Source: JBEKIK01 sp963845975
Lineage (GTDB): Bacteria > Planctomycetota > Planctomycetia > Pirellulales > Thermoguttaceae
Assembly: GCA_963845975.1 (NCBI GenBank)
Contig: CAWJUD010000002.1
Location: 1,302,001-1,366,000, forward strand
Length of the DNA: 64,000 bases
Direction: 5' to 3'
Shown here: piece after piece, positions 55,239-64,000 of the stretch
Position numbering within the stretch: position 1 is the stretch's first letter
Layout: every line of letters begins with the position of its first letter
The notes under the pieces: generated by a model
The model's database searches: none
Seen by the model: the letters and a program-made list of their open reading frames with translations, nothing else
Told to the model about the DNA's origin: nothing
Position numbers and translations under genes: made by a program

Positions 55239-58220
55239 ATGGTCCAACTCGGCCAACAGCGCGAACGCATTCAGGACGATCTGCGGGGCCTGGTGGCCGG
55301 AGAGGTCCTGTGCGGCGATTTTTTCCGGCAACTCCACGCCAGCGACTCGAGCATTTACGAAATTCGCCCCCAGGCGGTGCTCCGCCCAAGCCGTGCAGGC
55401 GACGTTTCGGCCTGCGTGCGTTACGCCCGGGACCATAATTTACCGGTTCACGCCCGGGGCGCGGGCACGGCCTCGGCGGGCGGATCGCTGGGGCCCGGAA
55501 TAATAGTCGACCTTTCCAAGTATCTCCGTCATGTAATCCGCATCGATGCCGAAAAAGTCCGCGTGCAAGCCGGCATAGTGTTGGAGCGTCTCAATGCCCA
55601 ATTGCATCCGCTGGGGCGGATCTTCGGGCCGGATCCGTCCAAAGCCGCCGTTACGACCATGGGCAGCGTCGTTGCACTGGACACCGCCGGCAGCCGCTGG
55701 TTGAAATACGGCCCGGTCCGCAATTACGTGACCAGCCTTCAAGCGGTCTTATCCGACGGCGAAATTCTGGAACTTGGCAGGGAGCCGCTTTCCGACGGCA
55801 CAAGCTCCAGCACCATTCCGCGCAAACGGGATTTGGTTAACCGCCTAGTTGCGGTATTGAAAGACAACGCCGATTTGATCCGTTCCCGCCGCTTAAAAAG
55901 TGCCATCAACCGCTGCGGGTACAACCTTGACGGCGTGTTGGGCGAGGATTATCTCGACGTGGCCCGGCTACTGGCCGGCTCGGAAGGGACACTGGCCATA
56001 ATCACCGAGATTTCGCTGGTCACTCAGCCTTTGCCCGGACCGCGTGGAGTGACTTTGTTGTTGTTCGACAGCCTGGAAAAGGCTTCTCGAGCAGTGCAGG
56101 AAATTCTTCCCTGGAAACCCAATGCCTGCGAGCTGATGGACCGCCGCCATCTCAGTCTGGCACGAGATGCCGAAGTGCGTTTCGATCTTTTGATTCCGGC
56201 CGACACCGAGGCCTTGCTCCTGGTCGAACAAGAGGCCGCCGACGGCATCGAATTGGACAACCAAATGCACGAGATGGCGTCCTATCTTACGCAAACGAAA
56301 CGCCTGGCTTACGCGGTACGGCAGGCGTTCGAGCCGGACGAATTGGAATTATTTTGGCACCTGGTCGATAGGGTTCAGCCTTCTTTATACCGGCTGAAAG
56401 GCCCAACCCGGGCTGTGCCGGTAGCAAACGACATTGCCGTGCCTGCCGAGATATTGCCCGATTTCCTCTTGCGGGTCCAGAATGTGCTGAAGCGGCAACA
56501 GATAACGGCCTCGTTGTTAGCCCATGCCGGACATGGAGAATTGTACATTCGTCCCCTTCTTGATTTGAGCAATGCCGACGACGTGGAGCGCATGCGCCGC
56601 CTTTCCGAGGAACTTTACGGGGAAGTGATGGACGTCGGCGGTTCGATCACCGGCGAACACGGCTACGGGCTCAGCCGCACGTCGTTTCTCAAACAACAGG
56701 CCGGGCCATTGTATGACGTATTCCGCGCGATCAAAGGGATTTTCGATCCTGAAAACACATTCAATCCCGGCAAGATCGTGGGCGACGATCCCGAACTGAT
56801 GCTCCGCAATTTGCAGCCGGCGATCAAAATTCAACCATCGCCGCCGGCACCTGTCTATCCGGCCCTCGATCAGCCCGCTATGCGTAATCTGGTGGAATTA
56901 CAATTGGACTGGGATCCAGGCAAGGTCGTTGACGCCGTAAACGACTGCAACCGCTGCGGCATATGCCGGACTCAATCGCCCGAAGCCCGCATGTGCCCGA
57001 TTTTTCGCATCGCGCCCAGCGAGGAGGCATCGCCCCGGTCAAAAGCGAATTTATTAAGGGGGGTTCTCGCCGGCGCGGTCGAGCTCCACCAACTTACGGG
57101 CGCGGAATTCAAATGCATCGCCGATTTGTGCGTGCATTGCCACATGTGCCGCCTGGAATGTCCGGCCGGCGTCGATATTCCCCGCATGATGCGGGAAAGC
57201 AAAGGGGCCTACGTTGCCGCCAACGGCCTGACCTTTGCCGAGTGGGCAATAATCCATCTGGACATTCTAGGGCGCTGGGAGGTTTGGTCAGTCCGGCATC
57301 TAATTGGGCGCTAAATAACCGGCAAATGCGGTGGTTGCTGGAAAAGATCATGGGCATTGCCCAGGGTCGTAAATTACCGCGCTTGACTTCACGGAATTTT
57401 ATCCGCCGCGCCCACCGCCGCCGCCTGACCCGGCCCATCCGCCGCAGCGTTCAAAAGGTCCTCTATTTTGTGGATACCTACGCGAATTACTTCGACCCGC
57501 AATTAGGCGAAGCCCTGGCGGCCGTGCTCGCGCATAACGGCGTCGGTGTATACGTGCATCCCAATCAGAAACCGGCCGGCATGCCCTCGATTGCCTGCGG
57601 CGCACTCGATCATGCCCGTTTCCTGGCCGAACACAACGTCGCTATTCTTGCCGAAGCCGTGCGCCAAGGATATCATGTCGTGGCTACGGAACCGGCCGCT
57701 GCTCTATGCTTGACCCGGGAATATCCGCAACTAATCGACGACGACGATGCCCGCTTGTTGGCCGCCAACAGCAGCGAGGCCTGCACTTACCTGTGGAGGA
57801 TGCACACCCAAGGTAAATTGCAAATGGATTTGAAGCCCATCAATGTGATGCTGGGATATCATACACCCTGCCATCTCAGGGCCTTGCAGGTCGGCACGCC
57901 CGGCGAACATCTCCTGGGGTTAATTCCAGGCGTGCGGATCGAGCATCTTGAAAAGGGGTGCTCTGGCATGGCAGGCACCTTCGGGCTGTTCGAAAAAAAC
58001 TACCGCGGCAGTTTGCGCGGGAATTCGGTTGATCAACCAATTGCGCAGTCCCGCCTTGCAAGCAGGCGCGACCGAATGTAGCACGTGCAAAATACAGATG
58101 GAACAAGGCACCGACAAGCCCACAATCCACCCCATCAAATTGCTGGCCCTTTCCTACGGTCTGATGCCGGAAATTGCCCGCTTGCTAAACACAAAAGGCA
58201 AGGAACTGGTCGTGACGTAA
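55239..58220 (+). CDS. FAD-linked oxidase fused to Fe-S/CCG reductase domain, two frameshifts
   Basis: About 994 residues after correcting breaks at about 57280 (GGGAGG for GGGGAGG) and about 58010 (two bases lost in a CG run). An FAD-binding domain (VHARGAGTASAGGSLGPGII, TTMGSVVALDTAGSR) is followed by an FAD-oxidase C-terminal domain (GHGELYIRPLLDL, GSITGEHGYGL). Next are two 4Fe-4S motifs, CNRCGICRTQSPEARMCP and CVHCHMCRLECP, then two CCG-type segments (GYHTPCHLRAL, EKGCSGMAGTFG). The architecture resembles YdiJ / D-2-hydroxyacid dehydrogenases with GlcD and GlcF parts in one chain. The substrate may be D-lactate or another 2-hydroxyacid. Confidence 0.85.
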
Positions 58221-58227
58221 AATTATC

Positions 58228-58645
58228 ATGAACTTACGCCCCTGGTATCATCGCGGATTGCGATTTCCAATGCGCCGGGTGCGGCGATTGCTGTACCGGG
58301 GCGCCGGGCCATGTTTGGATCAACAAGGCCGAAATCGAAGCCATGTCGGCTTTGCTCAGAATCAATGTGAAAAAATTTGAAAAGCGTTACATTCGCTTGA
58401 TCGGTATTCGCAAAAGCCTCATCGAGTTGGCCAATGGCGATTGCGTTTTCTTTGATAACGACCGCCGCCTGTGCCAAGTATACGAAGTCCGTCCCCGCCA
58501 ATGCCGCACATGGCCTTTTTGGCCTTCGAATATAACTTCTCCCCAATCGTGGCAGGAAATAGCCGATCGCTGTCCCGGCTGCAATAATGGCCCAATCTTT
58601 TCCTTGGAACAGATCAAATCTCAAATCGATGCGACTGGGGTATAA
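58228..58645 (+). CDS. YkgJ-family cysteine cluster protein, one frameshift
   Basis: About 138 residues when one extra base near 58266 is removed: WYHRGLRF continues as QCAGCGDCCTGAPGHVW. The cysteines (CAGCGDCC, CQVYEVRPRQC, CPGC) form the putative metal-binding cluster of this family. FDNDRRLCQVYEVRPRQC and TWPFWPSN fit it closely. Function unknown; zinc or iron binding is assumed. It starts 7 bases after the oxidoreductase gene, probably cotranscribed. Confidence 0.8.
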
Positions 58646-59132
58646 GACGATTGTGAGTTGTTCTACCCCATATAGGGTAGGGAAATCGTATTTTTCGCAA
58701 TTCAACTTTTCCGGATTTATCGATTATTCCTTCTAGCTGGATTTTTCCGGAGAAGGTGCCGATAAAGGATGCAGCCAAAACGGGCAACGATGACTGTGCG
58801 CGTTGGCAATAATGGGCCATAAAAAGCCGAGGTTTAAAAATCTTCATAACTCCTTTCATATCAAGGACTTATAAAGACAAGATTTCCTCCGGAACGGTCC
58901 TGGAACTACTAAGATCTTTGACAATAAGTACTTACGCTTAAACACCCGGCCCGCTTTTTTAGATCCCAACGAGCCGAGATGATGGCCGTGCCGGCCAATT
59001 ATTATGGTAGCCTCTGAGCAATTGCCCTTGACATTAGTCTTTGCGGCACCTACACTTGGAGCATCGGAGACCAATTGTGAGGACATGGTATTCAAGGCAC
59101 ATAACGACCACTTCTCAGAGGAGAATCGAGTC
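58646..59132. other. Intergenic region upstream of the HU gene
   Basis: About 490 bases. GTTCTACCCCATATAGGGTAGG at 58660-58681 contains the inverted CTACCC-(c)atat-(a)GGGTAG, a possible operator or hairpin. No gene is convincing. The promoter of the HU gene should lie in the second half. Confidence 0.35.
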
Positions 59133-59438
59133 GTGACTAAAAAAGAGATCGTTCGGACCATTTCCGAGGAAATCGGATTAACCCAATTGCAGACGAAGGA
59201 AATCGTTCAAAAGACCTTCGATGCTATCGTTAAGGCCCTTGTTGCTGAACGCCGGATTGAACTTCGCAACTTTGGCGTTTTTGAAGTCAAGCGACGTGCA
59301 CCTAGAAAAGCACGCAATCCACGGACTGGAGATAAGGTTTTTGTGCCGGAAAAATTCGTCGTAACATTTAAGCCCGGCAAGGAGATGGAAGAACGCGTCA
59401 AAGAGCTTGAACGCCAGGCAGCGGCGGTTCGTGCATAG
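59133..59438 (+). CDS. HU/IHF-type DNA-binding protein
   Basis: 101 residues. TKKEIVRTISEEIGLTQLQT forms the helical dimerisation part. RIELRNFGVFEVKRRAPRKA and RNPRTGDKVFVPEKFVVTFK form the DNA-binding arm and its proline-tip region. Nucleoid organisation or bending of specific DNA. The GTG start at 59133 follows GAGGAG; an in-frame extension from 59004 is not family-like. Confidence 0.92.
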   Translation: MTKKEIVRTISEEIGLTQLQTKEIVQKTFDAIVKALVAERRIELRNFGVFEVKRRAPRKARNPRTGDKVFVPEKFVVTFKPGKEMEERVKELERQAAAVRA

Positions 59439-60006
59439 AACCAAGATCAACTCCAATTCGGAACCTGTCGCACAAACATCAGGCACATCAACGAGTTACG
59501 CATCGGACGGATCGGATGCCTAACTCCTTGGGTGAGTGATTTTTTTCAAAGCCGCTCGTTTGTGAAGGGTTAATGTCCCCTGTTTTCGTCAAAGGATCCA
59601 CTTAATACCTCGTCTATCGTAAGCGACCCATCGACACAATCGTTTGCCCATCGGGCAGTTGATTGCTTTTCGCGTTGATCGGACAATAATCCAGAACCAA
59701 TGCAGGCCCAGTCCTTTGCGGCTCGCGGCAAGGCCGACCGTATAAGTATTAAGAGCCTCTAACAAAATGACGTGTGCCACTGCCAGCTTGCTAGCAGTGA
59801 CGTAACAACCTCGGAAAATTGGCATCCATTTAAAGGTTTATAATCGTTCTGTTTCATTTTGTTAGAAGCTCTAAGTACAATTAAACTGAGTTGAAATACT
59901 ACACATGATAATGGAGTGAATCAAAAGTCATTTATCTCCTATCCGCAAGCGGGTTTATGAACGTTAACCGGCGGGTATGGATATTGTTACATGGAGGTAC
60001 TGTTAT
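59439..60006. other. Long intergenic region with a small inverted-repeat element
   Basis: About 570 bases between HU and the small lipoprotein gene. It contains the MITE-like unit (59747-59877). No gene recognised in the rest. Confidence 0.4.
59747..59877. mobile_element. MITE-like element
   Basis: 131 bp with inverted ends matching at 21 of 24 positions: AGAGCCTCTAACAAAATGA at the left and the complement of AGAGCTTCTAACAAAATGA at the right. It has no coding capacity. Inside, CACTGCCAGCTTGCTAGCAG is a hairpin-like motif. The sequence CCTCTAACAAAATG also occurs at 26459-26472. A non-autonomous transposon is the simplest reading. Confidence 0.55.
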
Positions 60007-60225
60007 ATGCGTAAGCTGCTCTTGGGTTTGGCGTTCGGTCTGCTGGTCAGTGCCACTGCCGGATGCATTATACCGGCCTATTCAGCCGATCCCTCCCGAC
60101 GAACGCAGGAGTTGCTGTATACGTCGGAAAACTTGCGACTAATATTGGATGAGTGGGAAAGAGTTTGGTTTCTTGACCAGCCTGACCACAGCACGCCTTA
60201 TAGAACGCACGGCGGCATAATCTGA
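60007..60225 (+). CDS. Small putative lipoprotein
   Basis: 72 residues. The signal peptide RKLLLGLAFGLLVSATAGC ends in a lipobox Cys at about residue 19. The short mature part (RRTQELLYTSENLRLILDEW, then ERVWFLDQPDH) is helical. GGAGG lies 9 bases before the ATG at 60007. Small proteins with this pattern are seen in planctomycetes; function unknown. Confidence 0.7.
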   Translation: MRKLLLGLAFGLLVSATAGCIIPAYSADPSRRTQELLYTSENLRLILDEWERVWFLDQPDHSTPYRTHGGII

Positions 60226-60260
60226 TAGCCTTTTGGACAAGTAAATAACGCTGAGTTGTT

Positions 60261-60359
60261 ATTTAGCCGGCGGACTTGCAGGCCGCTTATGCAAGAGCCT
60301 CGGATCAGAGTCTCTTTCCCCTGCGGGCGGCAAGTTTGGCGGCTAAATTTCTTTTTTCT
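60261..60359 (+). terminator. Possible intrinsic terminator after the small lipoprotein gene
   Basis: ATTTAGCCGGCGGACTTGCA pairs imperfectly with TTGGCGGCTAAAT (60336-60348), followed by TTTCTTTTTTCT. The stem is long and interrupted. Confidence 0.5.
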
Positions 60360-60438
60360 ATGATGCCGGATAAATTGACATATTGTAGGCGGGACCGTTA
60401 CACTGTCAGGTTCAGCGTATAAATCGTCTCACACCAAT

Positions 60439-61374
60439 TTGCCAATAATCGTGAATTCCTCTCCAATTCGCCTTGACGTCCGGCTCGGCAGGTTGCGACT
60501 GTCTAATCCGATCACAGTCGCCTCGGGCACTTTCGGCTATGCCCGGGAAATGGCCGGCTTTGTGGAACTAGGGCGTTTGGGCGGAATTTTGCCTAAAACC
60601 ATCACCATACAACCGCGACCGGGCAATCCGCCCCCGAGAACCTGTGAAACCACGGCCGGAATGCTCAACTCCATCGGCTTGGACAACGACGGCATCGAAA
60701 CATTTATCCAACTCCAGATGCCTTATCTCGCCTCGCTGGGAACGGCAATAATTGTCAGCATTGCAGGAAAGAACCAGGCGGAGTTCATCCAAATGGCGGC
60801 TCGGCTGGAAGGCGTTCCAGGCATTGCGGCCTTGGAACTCAATATATCCTGCCCAAACGTTAGCGGGGGCGTTGATTTCGGCATCGACACGGCGGCATGC
60901 GAAAAGGTGGTTTCGGGCGTGAGGCGTGCATGTTCATATCCGATCCTGGCAAAGCTCACGCCCAACGTGACCAATATCGTAGACATTGCCCTGGCTGCGG
61001 AAAGCGGCGGCGCGGATGCAGTTTCGCTAATAAATACTTGCCTGGCAATGGCGGTCGATTGGCGAAAGCGGCGGCCAATTCTGGGTAAAGTGATGGGCGG
61101 ATTAAGCGGTCCGGCCGTCAAACCGATTGCCTTGCGCATGGTGTATCAGGTGGCCCGGGCGGTCCGTATTCCAGTGATGGGCATTGGCGGAATCGCCAGC
61201 ATCGACGATGTCATGGAATTCCTGGTAACCGGGGCCGCGGCCGTTCAGATCGGCACCGCCAATTTTTACAATCCAACTGTCACGATCCAAATCCTGGACG
61301 CCTTGCCCGCCGCGCTGGCCGCACTTGGCGCAACTTCCGTCGCCGAAATTATTGGAACACTTGATGTAAAATAA
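60439..61374 (+). CDS. pyrD: Dihydroorotate dehydrogenase, class 1
   Basis: Oxidises dihydroorotate to orotate in pyrimidine synthesis; cytoplasmic, FMN-dependent. 311 residues. ELNISCPNVSGG contains the catalytic Cys of class 1 enzymes. SNPITVASGTFGYAREMAGF, NSIGLDNDGI and GIGGIASIDDVMEFLVTGAA are conserved. Class 1B (NAD-linked with PyrK) is likely, but no pyrK is in the window. The start may be TTG 60439 or GTG 60451; neither has a clear ribosome-binding site. Confidence 0.93.
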   Translation: MPIIVNSSPIRLDVRLGRLRLSNPITVASGTFGYAREMAGFVELGRLGGILPKTITIQPRPGNPPPRTCETTAGMLNSIGLDNDGIETFIQLQMPYLASLGTAIIVSIAGKNQAEFIQMAARLEGVPGIAALELNISCPNVSGGVDFGIDTAACEKVVSGVRRACSYPILAKLTPNVTNIVDIALAAESGGADAVSLINTCLAMAVDWRKRRPILGKVMGGLSGPAVKPIALRMVYQVARAVRIPVMGIGGIASIDDVMEFLVTGAAAVQIGTANFYNPTVTIQILDALPAALAALGATSVAEIIGTLDVK

Positions 61375-61479
61375 AATTGTGGCAAATTCACCCGGAGCAA
61401 GTTCCGGAGCAAAATGATGAATACGATATTATATATATGTAATTCAATAAGCAGTAAAGAACTAGGGCTTCCTCAATAA

Positions 61480-61512
61480 TTCCCTAATCCCCAATCCCCA
61501 ATCCCCAATCCA
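61480..61512. repeat. Short tandem repeat AATCCCC
   Basis: Four to five copies of AATCCCC lie just before the trpS start. Similar short runs occur at 36232 and 45670. The array lies in the trpS leader and overlaps the region where a ribosome-binding site would be. Confidence 0.65.
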
Positions 61513-61517
61513 TAGCC

Positions 61518-62492
61518 ATGCGTGTTTTATCCGGCATACAACCTACCAGTCGATTTCACTGGGGTAATTACTTCGGTGCGATCAGGCAATACATAGACTT
61601 GCAAAACCAGGCGGAAGAGGCCTTTTATTTTTTGGCCAATTTGCACGCCCTGACTACTATCCGCGACCGCGAACAACTTTGGCGGAACACCATGGACGCC
61701 GCCATTGACCTTTTGGCTTTGGGCCTGAACCCCAATCGCGCCACATTGTTCGTACAATCCGACATACCGGAGGTCAGCGAAATATGCTGGTTGCTGATGA
61801 CAGGCGCGCCGATGGGCCTATTGGAACGTTGTCATGCTTACAAGGAGAAGAAGGCCCGCGGTCTGACGGCCGACGCGGGATTGTTCGCATACCCGGTGTT
61901 GCAAGCGGCCGACATTCTTGCCTACGACTCGGACACCGTGCCGGTGGGCGAGGATCAAGTGCAGCACATCGAGGTCTGCCGCGACCTGGCCGCCAGTTTT
62001 AATTACACTTTCGGCGAAACGTTTGTCTTGCCTAAAGCCAAGGTGCTCGATACTACGTCCCGCGTGCCGGGCACGGACGGCGAAAAAATGTCGAAAAGCT
62101 ACGGCAACACGCTTGATGTTTTTGAAGACCCCAAGGTTCTGCGCACGAAAATCATGCGTATTGTTACCGACTCGCGCCCCATGGATCAGCCGAAAGAACC
62201 GAATACCGATCATCTTTTCCAGCTTTATTCTTTATTTGCCGGCCAGGCACAGCGCGAAGAACTAGCGGCGCTATATCGCAGAGGCGGATTCGGTTACGGC
62301 CAGGTAAAAAAGGCCTTGGCCGATCTGGCGGCGGATTATTTCGCCGCTGCCAGAGGGCGACGCAAGGAATTGGAGTCCAAGCCCGATCAAATCCGCCAGA
62401 TTCTGGGCGACGGCGCGGCCAAAGCCCGCAAAAAAGCGGCCGAAGTGCTGCTTAGGGCCCAACTGGCATGCGGCGTGAAACCGCCGCGATGA
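61518..62492 (+). CDS. trpS: Tryptophan-tRNA ligase
   Basis: Charges tRNA-Trp. 324 residues. The HIGH-type motif is IQPTSRFHWGNYFGAI. PVGEDQVQHIEVCRDLA and the KMSKS motif GEKMSKSYGNTLD follow. Start ATG 61518. Confidence 0.97.
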   Translation: MRVLSGIQPTSRFHWGNYFGAIRQYIDLQNQAEEAFYFLANLHALTTIRDREQLWRNTMDAAIDLLALGLNPNRATLFVQSDIPEVSEICWLLMTGAPMGLLERCHAYKEKKARGLTADAGLFAYPVLQAADILAYDSDTVPVGEDQVQHIEVCRDLAASFNYTFGETFVLPKAKVLDTTSRVPGTDGEKMSKSYGNTLDVFEDPKVLRTKIMRIVTDSRPMDQPKEPNTDHLFQLYSLFAGQAQREELAALYRRGGFGYGQVKKALADLAADYFAAARGRRKELESKPDQIRQILGDGAAKARKKAAEVLLRAQLACGVKPPR

Positions 62493-62702
62493 TACTCCGC
62501 TGCGGAGGTTGAATACGTGTTGGGGCGGCAGTTTAACACCCGCCCTAATATATGCCCGATATAGCGCGACGGCGCCTCTGCGTAGCCGTGATTGGCATGT
62601 CCGATTGGCAGGTCGTGAAACCGGGAAATTGCCGCACGAGCGGCAGGGTGTGGTTTTATGACTGCCCTTTTCTAATCCCTCGATCTTTATTAGCATGTTT
62701 GC

Positions 62703-63587
62703 ATGAGCACATCGCAGGAGCCATTGACGGAGCTTTCTCGTCCCAGCGGCGGCGGACCGTTTAGCTGGCGGGGATTGGCCATTTGGTTGCTTGGAGTTTC
62801 GATCTTGGGAACGTTTGCCGCCCGGGCGGCAGTCGATGCCCAATTTTATTTTGCCCCGCTTGTGATCTTTCCTATTTTGGCCGGCGTTATGCTTGGCGGC
62901 CTGCTGACAGGCCTGATGCGCGCGGGGCAAATCGGCCATCGCCCCACGATCATTTTAGGCGCCATTCTGGCCGTGGCGATCGCGGTGATAGGATCGCATT
63001 ATTTTTGTTATTTATCGGCAGGTGAAAGCGAGCTCAGGCAACCGCAGTTGGCCGACAAAGCCAGACAGGTCTTACCGGAACTCCTCGCCCAGCGCCTGCA
63101 AACTCCGCCCGCGAGTTTCTTGGAATACATGCGCCAGCAGGCCGACCGCGGCAGGCCCTTGTTGCTCGGTTATATTGCCCGCGGCTGGATGGCGTGGCTG
63201 AGCTGGATAATCGACGGATTATTAGTCCTGGCGGGAAGCGCGGCGGTATTGATTCCCACCATGTTTTTGCCTTTTTGCAGCCGATGTCAAACCTGGTATC
63301 GCGCCATCCGCAGCGCCCATGTTCCCACTTCCGCCATCAAACAAATCGGGCGAATCGCCGGCGTGGATCCGGTCGAACACCTCAAGTCCGGACGCTGCCG
63401 GCTGATTTGTTGTCAGAGCGGGTGCGGGCGTACGGGCTGTGAACTATACTGGGAAGACACGGGCGGGGACACGTTTTTCGCCCGCGTGTGGCTGGATGCC
63501 GACCAACGCAACCTAGTGATGCAAGTGCTCGATCAGTTCATGATTGACGAAGAAAATGAAGAAGTAAAGAATATCTCCCGGGAGTGA
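62703..63587 (+). CDS. Membrane protein with cysteine-rich C-terminal part
   Basis: 294 residues. There are about four transmembrane segments (20-45, 50-72, 82-105, 160-185; for example GLAIWLLGVSILGTFAARAA and LSWIIDGLLVLAGSAAVLIP). A cytoplasmic C-terminal domain with FCSRCQTWYR and CRLICCQSGCGRTGCELY (in part) may bind metal. No family recognised; probably planctomycete-specific. Start ATG 62703, without a clear ribosome-binding site. Confidence 0.65.
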   Translation: MSTSQEPLTELSRPSGGGPFSWRGLAIWLLGVSILGTFAARAAVDAQFYFAPLVIFPILAGVMLGGLLTGLMRAGQIGHRPTIILGAILAVAIAVIGSHYFCYLSAGESELRQPQLADKARQVLPELLAQRLQTPPASFLEYMRQQADRGRPLLLGYIARGWMAWLSWIIDGLLVLAGSAAVLIPTMFLPFCSRCQTWYRAIRSAHVPTSAIKQIGRIAGVDPVEHLKSGRCRLICCQSGCGRTGCELYWEDTGGDTFFARVWLDADQRNLVMQVLDQFMIDEENEEVKNISRE

Positions 63588-63619
63588 TTAGCCTGGTTTT
63601 TCAGGTTTTCACTCCCGGG
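63577..63619 (+). terminator. Hairpin overlapping the stop codon of the membrane protein gene
   Basis: CCCGGGAGTGA (63577-63587, including the TGA stop) pairs perfectly with TCACTCCCGGG (63609-63619), followed by TTTCTACATTCTTTCTTTG. A plausible but weak intrinsic terminator. Confidence 0.5.
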
Positions 63620-63719
63620 TTTCTACATTCTTTCTTTGTTCGACTAATTTACTCGAGCCGGCGCCGTTTCAGGGCAACCGGCTGTTTTAATGTCCGACTT
63701 TTATTGACGCCGGAGCCGT

Positions 63720-64000
63720 TTAGTTGCGGCGGCGCCAAATGCAGCCCAGTCCGAGCCCGAGCAGGCCGCTGATCAAGAGGACGATTGTCCCCGGCTCAGG
63801 GGTCGGATATTGATCAAGCCAGACCTGTCCGGGATTTTGAGCCGGGAGGCCTGTCCAGACGATCCATTTGTTAATGGTCAACGTAGCGCCAGGGTTTTCG
63901 GCGGGGTTAAAGTCAAACACGACGAAATCGTTTGGATTATATTGTGTACTAATTGCACCAATTACGTTCCCATCGTCCGACAACGTCACTGTGGGCGCTG
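63720..64000 (-). CDS. PEP-CTERM sorting-domain protein, 5' part missing
   Basis: Only the last 93 residues are in the window; the frame stays open to the edge. The C-terminus has PTPEPGTIVLLISGLLGLG then a GCIWRRRN tail, the PEP-CTERM signal: PEP motif, hydrophobic helix, Arg-rich end. Predicted to be exported and processed by an exosortase. The upstream part (VVFDFNPAENPGATLTINKW) is a beta-rich surface segment of unknown function. Confidence 0.85.
   Translation of the reverse strand, partial: APTVTLSDDGNVIGAISTQYNPNDFVVFDFNPAENPGATLTINKWIVWTGLPAQNPGQVWLDQYPTPEPGTIVLLISGLLGLGLGCIWRRRN

Noticed and set aside
58614..59161. Small minus-strand open frames upstream of the HU gene
   Set aside because: They overlap the YkgJ-type gene end and the HU gene region, have no family similarity and no ribosome-binding site.
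1..64000. tRNA or rRNA genes
   Set aside because: No cloverleaf-like sequence with the conserved TTCGAxxC arm or rRNA stretch was recognised by eye. A covariance-model scan would settle it.

Overview
The window looks like a chromosomal piece of an uncultured planctomycete (Planctomycetota, probably Pirellulales-like). The evidence is lineage-typical proteins (DUF1598, DUF1570 putative peptidase, zinc-ribbon membrane proteins, PEP-CTERM surface proteins, ABC permease-CPBP fusion), a futalosine-type menaquinone route, and many interspersed palindromic repeats between genes. The GC level is moderate and most genes are housekeeping or lineage-conserved.

Layout. 1-7.5 kb: the start of a DUF1598 gene, a frameshifted IS1182-family element sitting in the loop of a hairpin, and a large multi-PAS hybrid histidine kinase. 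7.9-14.5 kb: a minus-strand carbohydrate block, pgl - tal - zwf - GH63-like glucosidase (oxidative pentose phosphate pathway). 14.9-18.6 kb: a PEP-CTERM protein with a matrixin-like zinc motif, a hotdog thioesterase and an ACT protein. 18.65-26.3 kb: an AT-richer accessory island with a three-gene ABC three-component (ABC-3C) conflict system: a nuclease-like effector, a middle component, and a DUF3732 SMC/Rad50-like ATPase. Both outer genes are interrupted by identical 1352-bp IS3-family copies. 26.3-39.3 kb: zinc-ribbon proteins, an HD phosphohydrolase, an RluA-type synthase, a DUF1570 protein, DoxX, a two-gene glutamine-dependent NAD synthetase, a thioredoxin-like lipoprotein and aspS. 39.6-47.7 kb: a CMD protein, miaA, a probable aminodeoxyfutalosine deaminase, a NatAB-like ABC exporter, mqnC and mqnA. 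48-53.2 kb: an AAA+ ATPase, DUF4160/DUF2442 small-gene modules, dcd and nth. 53.6-64 kb: a LON-domain protein, folE, a giant FAD/Fe-S oxidoreductase, a YkgJ-type protein, HU, a small lipoprotein, pyrD, trpS, a membrane protein and the 3' end of another PEP-CTERM gene.

The most interesting item is the ABC-3C system. Removing each IS copy plus one copy of its 3-bp target duplication (GGT and CAC) restores both reading frames across the insertion sites, so the operon was intact until recently and was hit twice independently.

A caution applies to the whole window: at least a dozen single- or double-base frameshifts break conserved genes (miaA, the histidine kinase, the glucosidase, the FAD/Fe-S oxidoreductase, the AAA+ ATPase and others). 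Many lie in short G or C runs. This looks more like indel error in the assembly than gene decay, so I annotate these as single genes with a frameshift. No tRNA, rRNA or CRISPR array was recognised.
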